DNA of 64,000 bases from Thalassotalea algicola (GTDB lineage: Bacteria > Pseudomonadota > Gammaproteobacteria > Enterobacterales > Alteromonadaceae). A program made the translations under genes and the position numbers. Positions 57,691 through 64,000 of the stretch are shown here, piece after piece. The notes under the pieces were generated by a model. It searched no databases, was not told where the DNA came from, and saw nothing but the letters and a program-made list of their open reading frames with translations. The stretch spans positions 1-64,000 of the forward strand of contig NZ_JABBXH010000001.1 of assembly GCF_012932965.1 (NCBI RefSeq), given 5' to 3'. Every line of letters starts with the position of its first letter. Position 1 is the stretch's first letter.

Positions 57691-58944
57691 ATGACATCAG
57701 AGCTTACTCCTAGCGAAAAAGATCCGTTGACCAAAAACAAACAATTAGCCTTCAGTGAATCTGAAAATGTGGTTATTTGTGAGAATTGTCATGCACAAGT
57801 CAATGGTATGTATTGTTCTCAGTGTGGACAATCCGTTGAATCAACACTCAAGTACTTTTGGACAGTAATTCTTCATTTGCTAGATGACATCTTTAGCTTT
57901 GATTCACGCGCTAATCGAACACTAATTCCCCTAGTGTTTCGTCCTGGCTTTTTAACCAAGGAATACATTGCTGGCAGACGAGTTCACTATGTTCCGCCAT
58001 TACGACTTTACTTATTTATCAGTATTGTTTTTTTTATCTCATTACAGTATTTCATCGATACGGAAGAGGCGAGTAATTTCAAATCCAACGCAAATAATGC
58101 TGATGTTATTCAGCAAATTGAAACCAAATTGACGACAATAGATCATTTGATTGAAACATCGCCTAATGAACAAGCATCGTCACTTAGGAAACAAAAACAA
58201 CAGTTGGAACATATTAAAGCTGATATAGCACAAAACGAAGACGACAATTTATCATCGCTTGCCAGCCAATTAGCTCAGCTTTCCCTTGATGAAAGCCTTC
58301 ACGACCAGCCAATGCAAAAAGAAAAATATGACAAATTAAAAAAACAACTCGAGCTAGCAAGAAACGCTGAGAAAAAGGCAAAACCAAAGGGCTTTACTAT
58401 TGGTAACAACAAAGATGGCAGTTTCACATTACCTTTTTTATCTGATAGCGAAAACATTAAGTTGGGCAAAATAGTCGATGGGCTAGAAACCAAAGCGAAC
58501 AAAGCATTTTTTGAGGACCCTAAAAAGTTAGTAGAAGCGGTAATAGGTAAAATGCCACAAATCATGTTTGTGCTAATGCCTTTGTTCGCAGTGCTATTGA
58601 AAGTTATGTTTATCTTTTCTAAACGTTTATATCTAGAGCATTTAACTGTTGCCCTGCACAGTCACAGCTTTATCTTTTTTAGTATTTTATTAGCTGAACT
58701 GTCTGGGCTAGCCAGAAAATTTTTATTCGACAATAGCTATGAAACGGCTGGCGATTTATTCAATGTGATACAGATGTGTATATTTATTTGGATCCCTGTG
58801 TACCTGTTTCTAATGCAAAAACGCGTTTATCAACAAGGTACTTTGTTGACCACGGTTAAATATATGTTTATCGGCAGCATTTATATAATTATGATCGGTT
58901 TTTCAGCGGCTATTGCTTTTATCTGGGGTGTTGTTGATTTATAA
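57691..58944 (+). CDS. DUF3667 family membrane protein with zinc ribbon
   Basis: A 417-aa protein. A zinc-ribbon with C30, C33, C42 and C45 (ICENCHAQVNGMYCSQCGQ) is followed by LLDDIFSFDSRANRTLIPL and RPGFLTKEYIAGRR-type DUF3667 motif, and VPPLRLYLFISIVFFISLQYF, the first membrane helix. A long charged coiled-coil-like insert (about 130-235) precedes three or four further helices (about 290-309, 320-340, 353-372, 390-415). DUF3667 proteins are common in marine bacteria and have no known function. The gene is divergent from the DUF1232 gene and convergent with lysS. Confidence 0.88.
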   Translation: MTSELTPSEKDPLTKNKQLAFSESENVVICENCHAQVNGMYCSQCGQSVESTLKYFWTVILHLLDDIFSFDSRANRTLIPLVFRPGFLTKEYIAGRRVHYVPPLRLYLFISIVFFISLQYFIDTEEASNFKSNANNADVIQQIETKLTTIDHLIETSPNEQASSLRKQKQQLEHIKADIAQNEDDNLSSLASQLAQLSLDESLHDQPMQKEKYDKLKKQLELARNAEKKAKPKGFTIGNNKDGSFTLPFLSDSENIKLGKIVDGLETKANKAFFEDPKKLVEAVIGKMPQIMFVLMPLFAVLLKVMFIFSKRLYLEHLTVALHSHSFIFFSILLAELSGLARKFLFDNSYETAGDLFNVIQMCIFIWIPVYLFLMQKRVYQQGTLLTTVKYMFIGSIYIIMIGFSAAIAFIWGVVDL

Positions 58945-58968
58945 AATTCACTTGGAAATCAACCCAAA

Positions 58969-58998
58969 AAAAAGCCAATGACTTGTCATTGGCTTTTT
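58969..58998. terminator. bidirectional terminator between the DUF3667 gene and lysS
   Basis: AAAAAGCCAATGAC (58969-58982) and GTCATTGGCTTTTT (58985-58998) form a perfect fourteen-base stem with a two-base spacer. It ends both convergent transcripts. Confidence 0.9.
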
Positions 58999-59022
58999 AA
59001 TGTCTATTGAATCGTCAAGCTT

Positions 59023-60582
59023 TTATTCAGCTTCTGGACGCATATGTGGAAATAAAATCACGTCTTTAATTGTTGGCGAATCAGTAAATAACATCACTAA
59101 ACGGTCAATACCAATACCCTCACCAGCAGTTGGTGGAAGGCCATGCTCTAGTGCACGAATGTAATCTTCATCAAAGTGCATTACTTCATCATCACCAGCG
59201 TCTTTTTCTTCCACTTGCTTGCGGAAGCGCTCAGCTTGATCTTCAGCGTCGTTAAGCTCAGAGAAACCATTCGCTAATTCACGACCACCGACGAAGAATT
59301 CAAAACGGTCAGTAATGAACGGGTTTTCATCGTTACGGCGTGCAAGTGGTGACACTTCCCACGGGTATTCAGTAATAAAGGTTGGTTGATCTAGTAAGTG
59401 CTCTGCAACTTCTTCGAAGATTTCACAAATGTATTTACCAGGGCCCCAAACTTTAGCCGCATCACCTTCTTTCACATGAACTTTTTTCGCTAATGCTTTA
59501 ATTGCATCGAAGTTGTTTTCTGGATCACGAAGTGCTGCTTCATCATCTGCGGTAACAACACCTTCTTCAGCATATTGGATAATCGCATCAACCATAGATA
59601 AACGAACAAATGGCTTACCGAAGTCGTAAAACTTCTCTTCTACTACTTCGCCATCTTCATTTTTCACTGTGTTACGGATAACAGATGTACCCATAACGTC
59701 TTCAGCTAAAGTGCGAAGCATATCTTCGGTAAGGTTCATTAAATCATTGTAATCAGCGTACGCTTGGTAGAATTCAATCATAGTGAATTCTGGGTTATGA
59801 CGTGTTGATAAACCTTCGTTACGGAAGTTACGGTTGATTTCGAAAACGCGTTCAAAACCACCAACGACTAAACGCTTAAGGTAAAGCTCTGGCGCTATAC
59901 GCATAAACATTTGTACGTCTAATGCATTATGATGAGTAACGAATGGCTTAGCTGTTGCTCCGCCAGGTATCGTTTGTAGCATTGGCGTTTCAACTTCCAT
60001 GAAATCACGTTCTGTTAGGAACTTACGAATACCATCAACAATTTTTGAACGCACTTTAAACGTATTACGAGTATCTTCATTGATAATTAAATCAACATAA
60101 CGCTGACGGTACTTAGTTTCGGTATCTTGTAAACCGTGGAATTTTTCTGGTAATGGACGAAGCGACTTAGTTAACAGTTCATACTCGTTCATGTTTACGT
60201 AAAGATCGCCTTTACCTGATTTATGAAGTGTGCCTGTCACACCAACAATATCACCAATATCTAAAACACCGCCCCAACGCGCTTTAATGTCTTTTTGTAC
60301 ATTTTTATCGGCATACGCTTGGATACGACCAGACATATCTTGAAGTACAAGGAAAGGACCACGTTTAGCCATAACACGACCAGCAATGCTGTAAGTTTCA
60401 ATTTCAGTTTCAAGCGTTTCTTTATCTTTCTCACCATGTGCAGCTTGCAAATCAGCTGCATAGTGTTTTCGATCAAACTTATTTGGATGGCCATTTGCCG
60501 AACAGTTTTCTCGAATTTGCGCTAATTTGCCGCGACGTTCGGCGATTAATTTGTTTTCGTCTTGATTTGCTTGGTCTGTCAT
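59023..60582 (-). CDS. lysS: lysyl-tRNA synthetase (class II)
   Basis: A 519-aa enzyme that charges tRNA-Lys. The N-terminal OB-fold anticodon-binding domain has [27 protein letters not shown] split by typical positions (about 60-90). The class II core shows motif 1 ([15 protein letters not shown]), motif 2 ([29 protein letters not shown], read in parts) and motif 3 ([19 protein letters not shown]). Start ATG 60582 ([11 protein letters not shown]) with GAG upstream; the TTG at 60594 is less likely. Gene order lysS-prfB-recJ-dsbC matches E. coli. Confidence 0.97.
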   Translation of the reverse strand: MTDQANQDENKLIAERRGKLAQIRENCSANGHPNKFDRKHYAADLQAAHGEKDKETLETEIETYSIAGRVMAKRGPFLVLQDMSGRIQAYADKNVQKDIKARWGGVLDIGDIVGVTGTLHKSGKGDLYVNMNEYELLTKSLRPLPEKFHGLQDTETKYRQRYVDLIINEDTRNTFKVRSKIVDGIRKFLTERDFMEVETPMLQTIPGGATAKPFVTHHNALDVQMFMRIAPELYLKRLVVGGFERVFEINRNFRNEGLSTRHNPEFTMIEFYQAYADYNDLMNLTEDMLRTLAEDVMGTSVIRNTVKNEDGEVVEEKFYDFGKPFVRLSMVDAIIQYAEEGVVTADDEAALRDPENNFDAIKALAKKVHVKEGDAAKVWGPGKYICEIFEEVAEHLLDQPTFITEYPWEVSPLARRNDENPFITDRFEFFVGGRELANGFSELNDAEDQAERFRKQVEEKDAGDDEVMHFDEDYIRALEHGLPPTAGEGIGIDRLVMLFTDSPTIKDVILFPHMRPEAE

Positions 60583-60651
60583 TTTCAGTCTCAAACTTGG
60601 TTAATGAAAAGCTAATTTAAGTTAGCTTAGTTAAATTTAAAAATAATTGGT

Positions 60652-61750
60652 TTAAAGCCCAGATTTCAAACTGGCTTCAATAAATCTGTCTAAATCGCCA
60701 TCTAATACGGCTTGGGTGTTTCGGTTTTCAACCCCTGTACGTAAATCTTTGATACGGCTGTCATCTAAAACGTACGAGCGAATTTGGCTACCCCAGCCAA
60801 TATCCGACTTCCCGTCTTCTAATTCTTGCTTGCCTTCATTCTGCTTTTGAATTTCCATTTCATAAAGCTTAGCTTTTAAAAGCTTCATTGCCGTCGCTCG
60901 GTTTTTATGCTGTGAGCGATCTGCCTGACAAGCTACTACTGCGCCTGTAGGCTCATGGGTAATACGAATGGCAGAATCAGTTTTATTTACGTGCTGGCCA
61001 CCTGCACCTGACGCGCGGAACGTATCAATACGTAAGTCAGCTGGATTGATATCAATTTCAATATTGTCGTCAATCTCAGGATAGATAAACGCAGATGCAA
61101 ATGAGGTATGACGGCGACCTGATGAGTCAAACGGTGATTTTCGCACTAAGCGGTGTACCCCAGTTTCTGTACGTAACCACCCAAAAGCATATTCACCTGA
61201 ATACTTAATAGTACAGCCTTTAATACCCGCAACATCACCATCAGCAACTTCAATTAACTCAGTTTTAAAGCCATGAGCTTCACCCCAACGTAAATACATA
61301 CGCATTAGCATCTCAGCCCAATCTTGTGCTTCTGTACCACCGGAGCCTGATTGAATATCTAAGTAGCAATCGTTTTCGTCTTGCTCACCTGAGAACATAC
61401 GACGAAACTCTAGTTTTTCTAATAAAGTTACCAGTGCTCTAGCTTCACTTTCAGCTTCAGCAAAGGTTTCTTCATCGCCTTCTTCAACGGCAAGCTCAAC
61501 TAAGCCATCAATATCTTCACAACCAGACTCTAATTCCACTATGGTATTAACCACGGCTTCTAACGCTGAGCGTTCTTTACCTAGTGCTTGCGCCCTTTCT
61601 GGTTCGTTCCAAATTTCGGGCAACTCTAGTTCTCGCGTAACTTCTACTAAACGCTCGGCTTTGACATCATAGTCAAAGATACCCCCGAAGCATGGAAGTG
61701 CGCTCTTTAATGTCTTTTATCGTGTTTAAAACGGGATTTACTTCAAACAT
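60652..61750 (-). CDS. prfB: peptide chain release factor 2, with programmed +1 frameshift
   Basis: RF2 ends translation at UGA and UAA codons. The gene is in two frames. The first 25 codons (ATG at 61750, [16 protein letters not shown]...) end in CTT TGA at 61678-61673. Skipping the T at 61675 joins them to a 340-codon frame (61674-60652), giving 365 aa, the exact E. coli length. The second frame carries [10 protein letters not shown], the SPF tripeptide motif ([15 protein letters not shown]) that reads UGA, and [15 protein letters not shown] with the catalytic GGQ. The longest continuous frame (to 61623) lacks the true N-terminus. Confidence 0.97.
61673..61692 (-). promoter_or_regulatory. 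programmed +1 ribosomal frameshift site of prfB
   Basis: On the minus strand CGGGGGTATCTTTGAC: an internal Shine-Dalgarno-like GGGGG, three bases, then CTT TGA C. Slippage from CUU to UUU at the UGA codon makes full-length RF2, so that RF2 limits its own synthesis. The E. coli site has AGGGGG; here C replaces the A. Confidence 0.92.
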
Positions 61751-61842
61751 TCGCTGCGAAAACTCTTATTAAAAATGGCGTGTAGAAAAGTGCGGCATTG
61801 TATCTTAATTAGTTGCCTAAATAAACGCCGCCAAGTAACAAT

Positions 61843-63576
61843 TTATAACGCTTTTACATGTTCAACCATCAACTGAACATTTTGTTTACCGCGAAATTCA
61901 TTGATGTCTAACTTATAGGCAATATGCGCTTGCTTTGCTTGACTGTTTGGCCACTGTTTAATATTGACGTTAAAGGCAATTGCATCGTAAGCAATATTAT
62001 TTTTTTGTACGACCAATTTTAAGTGTTTTTCGCCAACAATTCGCTGTTGCAAAATGTCAAATGTATCGTCAAAAACAGGCTCAGGGAACTCTTGGCCCCA
62101 AGGTCCTGACTCTCGAAGCACTTGAGCAAAGTCTATCGACATCAAATTAGTTGGCAACTCCCCGTCAGACGCAATAGTGCCCGTTAGCTGCTCTTCGCTT
62201 AGCCATTCTTGTGCATATTGCTGAAATAGCTGATTAAACATTACAAAATTTTCAGCATCAATAGACAAACCTGCTGCCATCGCATGACCACCAAATTTGT
62301 TGATGATTTCAGGGTGTTGGCTATCAATATGTTCTAATAAGTCACGAATATGTAAACCCGGTATCGAACGAGCGGAGCCTTTTATTTCACCACTGGGGTG
62401 ATCGATATTGGCAGCAGCAAATACGATACTTGGTCGATGATATTTTTCTTTCAACCTACCGGCTACGATGCCAATAACCCCCTGATGCCAATCTTTTTGG
62501 AATAGTGCGATAGCAAACGGTAAGTTACTTTCATCAAACTTTAAAGAAGTAAGCACTCGCTCAGCTTCTTGCTGCATACCGTGTTCGATTTCCCTTCTGG
62601 CCTTATTCAAGTCATCTAATTCAGCAGCCATCGCTCTTGCCGCCATCAAGTCTGGAGCTAATAAACAATTAATGCCATAAGCCATGTCATCTAAGCGGCC
62701 TGCGGCGTTGATCCTTGGGCCTAATGCAAAGCCAAAATCGCTGGCTACCAACTTATTTTGTTCTCTTTTTGCTACTTCGATTAACGCTTGTATACCTGGC
62801 CTAGTATGTCCTGCTCGAATTCGCTTTAATCCTTGCTGTACTAATATTCGATTGTTGGCATCTAACGGCACGACATCTGCCACTGTGCCTAAAGCAACTA
62901 AATCGAGTAACTGCGCTAGATTTGGCTCCGGGATATTCTTGTTCGAAAACCACTGATTTTCACGCAAATATTTACGCATGGCTAACATGAAATAAAACGC
63001 GACACCGACACCGGCTAATGCTTTTGAAGGAAAACCACAATCATGCTGATTAGGGTTAATAATAGCGTCTGCAGGTGGTAATTTTTCACCTGGCAAGTGG
63101 TGATCTGTAACAATAACATTAACGCCTAATGACTTAGCCCTTTCGATACCAGCAAAACAGCTAATACCATTATCAACTGTGATAATAAGCTGAGCACCTT
63201 GCTGATGAGCTATGTCGACAATCTCAGGCGTTAAACCATAACCATACTCAAACCGATTCGGCACGATAAAGCGGTGATTTTTGTAACCAAATAAAGCTAA
63301 TGCTTCCATCATTAAGGCGGTACTTGTCGCTCCATCAGCATCAAAATCACCAACGATTGTTATCTGTTCATTTGCAGACAATACCCGATATAACACCTGA
63401 CAACCTGCGTCCAATCCACTAAGGGAAGTTACATCTGCCATTTGGGATAGTGTTAGCGACAACTCCTTTTCAGACGAGACCTTTCTAGCAGCATAAATTT
63501 GTTTTACCACAGGGTGTAGATGAGCAGGCAGATGACTATCGTCTACTCTAGCTCTTCTGATGACTTGTTTATCCAT
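61843..63576 (-). CDS. recJ: single-stranded-DNA-specific exonuclease RecJ
   Basis: A 577-aa 5'-3' exonuclease of the DHH superfamily, acting in RecF-pathway recombination and mismatch repair. Motifs: VGDFDADGATSTALM (motif I), TVDNGISC, VTDHHLPGEKLPPA (DHH motif), ALGTVADVVPL, INAAGRLDD, and the DHHA1 domain near GGHAMAAGLSI (about residue 430). ATG 63576 (MDKQVIRRARV) gives the exact E. coli length. Starts further upstream would fall in the dsbC terminator, so they are unlikely. Co-directional with dsbC and prfB. Confidence 0.95.
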   Translation of the reverse strand: MDKQVIRRARVDDSHLPAHLHPVVKQIYAARKVSSEKELSLTLSQMADVTSLSGLDAGCQVLYRVLSANEQITIVGDFDADGATSTALMMEALALFGYKNHRFIVPNRFEYGYGLTPEIVDIAHQQGAQLIITVDNGISCFAGIERAKSLGVNVIVTDHHLPGEKLPPADAIINPNQHDCGFPSKALAGVGVAFYFMLAMRKYLRENQWFSNKNIPEPNLAQLLDLVALGTVADVVPLDANNRILVQQGLKRIRAGHTRPGIQALIEVAKREQNKLVASDFGFALGPRINAAGRLDDMAYGINCLLAPDLMAARAMAAELDDLNKARREIEHGMQQEAERVLTSLKFDESNLPFAIALFQKDWHQGVIGIVAGRLKEKYHRPSIVFAAANIDHPSGEIKGSARSIPGLHIRDLLEHIDSQHPEIINKFGGHAMAAGLSIDAENFVMFNQLFQQYAQEWLSEEQLTGTIASDGELPTNLMSIDFAQVLRESGPWGQEFPEPVFDDTFDILQQRIVGEKHLKLVVQKNNIAYDAIAFNVNIKQWPNSQAKQAHIAYKLDINEFRGKQNVQLMVEHVKAL

Positions 63577-63603
63577 AGTCTTGTTCTTTGCCAGTAAATA
63601 AAA

Positions 63604-63626
63604 AAGCCGCATACGAGATGCGGCTT
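63604..63626 (-). terminator. rho-independent terminator of dsbC
   Basis: AAGCCGCAT (63604-63612) and ATGCGGCTT (63618-63626) form a nine-base stem with a five-base loop and a T-run on the minus strand. It lies 20 bases behind the dsbC stop codon. Confidence 0.88.
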
Positions 63627-63645
63627 ATTAAGCTCGAATTATAAG

Positions 63646-64000
63646 TTATAGGCTTTCTAATATATTCATTAAATCTTCAGGGCCGCGATAGCCTGGTAGC
63701 ATAAAACCATTGGCTAAAATAATTGCTGGCGTTCCACTAACACCGACTTGGCGACCAAAATTAAAGTTCCCTTCAATTGGCTTGCTACAAATACGACGAG
63801 CTACAGTTGAGCCACCTTTTGCTTTCGTCATAGCTTCGTTTGGGTTTTCATGACACCAGATAGAGCGTAAATCTTCATACCCTCCAGTAAATGTGCCTGG
63901 TGATTGGTAAACGCCTTCACGAGGGTAAGCAAGATAACGAACCGTAATACCTAAATCGTTATATTTTTCCATTTGATTATGCATTTTTCGGCAGTAACCG
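63646..64000 (-). CDS. dsbC: thiol:disulfide interchange protein DsbC, partial
   Basis: The C-terminal thioredoxin-fold part of the periplasmic disulfide isomerase; the signal peptide and dimerisation domain lie beyond the right edge. The frame begins inside the catalytic motif: GYCRKMHNQMEKYNDLGI is visible, so the active site is C-G-Y-C, with its first Cys at the very edge. Then come ITVRYLAYPREG, the second disulfide pair (IWCHENPN and RICSKP) and the cis-Pro loop VSGTPAIILANG. About 117 residues are seen. It precedes recJ, as in E. coli, and is followed by a strong terminator. Confidence 0.94.
   Translation of the reverse strand, partial: GYCRKMHNQMEKYNDLGITVRYLAYPREGVYQSPGTFTGGYEDLRSIWCHENPNEAMTKAKGGSTVARRICSKPIEGNFNFGRQVGVSGTPAIILANGFMLPGYRGPEDLMNILESL

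Noticed and set aside
63577-63612. Longer N-terminus of recJ
   Set aside because: It would begin within the terminator hairpin of dsbC, and the shorter start gives the exact family length.

Overview
The window reads as a chromosomal segment of a marine gammaproteobacterium of the order Alteromonadales, most likely Colwelliaceae (Thalassotalea/Colwellia-like). This rests on the low-to-moderate GC, the protein sequences and the gene order: rpoS-nlpD-yqaA-pcm-surE-truD-ispF-ispD-ftsB, eno-pyrG, mazG-relA-rlmD-barA, acpS-pdxJ-recO-era-rnc-lepB-lepA, rseC-rseB-rseA-rpoE-nadB and lysS-prfB-recJ-dsbC. The genus is an inference; no rRNA or tRNA gene was seen in the window.

Layout. Positions 1-1480 hold the 3' end of an integron-type cassette array: three cassettes (a GrpB-family protein, a small membrane protein, a 72-aa conserved protein), each ended by an attC site. 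No integrase is visible. Positions 1595-7216 (minus strand) carry a two-gene outer-membrane uptake locus, a lipoprotein with two long internal repeats followed by a TonB-dependent receptor, preceded by a well-formed candidate Pho box. A cytochrome b562/b561 pair (7.6-8.7 kb) converges on rpoS.

From 8.8 to 15.2 kb (minus) runs a compact housekeeping block from ftsB to rpoS with overlapping stop and start codons. Between ftsB and eno lies about 7 kb of accessory genes (15.3-22.5 kb): an unrecognised protein, a thioredoxin-fold-like lipoprotein, a PEP-CTERM protein, an AraC-HTH/HDOD fusion, a TPR-tailed esterase with a decayed ORF behind it, and a YtrA-type GntR repressor operon whose 13-bp perfect operator overlaps its own ribosome binding site and whose partners are membrane proteins rather than an ABC transporter. 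Then eno and pyrG, a plus-strand pair (DUF4202, diguanylate cyclase), then DUF454, mazG, relA and rlmD, with divergent barA.

From 35.9 to 45.5 kb (minus) are two blocks: acpS to lepA (lipid cofactor, vitamin B6, repair, ribosome maturation, secretion and translation), and rpoE-rseA-rseB-rseC with a candidate sigma-E autoregulatory promoter. nadB, ygfX/sdhE, ygfZ and slyD follow. The 49.7-59 kb part is more variable: a four-EF-hand secreted protein, a beta-barrel-like protein, a Cache-type hybrid histidine kinase, an ECF sigma locus with a membrane-anchored probable anti-sigma factor and a glutamine-rich DUF3106 protein, a YkvA/DUF1232 protein and a DUF3667 protein. The window closes with lysS, prfB (with its programmed +1 frameshift), recJ and the C-terminal part of dsbC.

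Most of the window is ordinary core genome. The regions most worth following up are the cassette array, the Pho-box uptake locus, the YtrA-type operon without an ABC transporter, the AraC-HDOD fusion and the ECF sigma locus.
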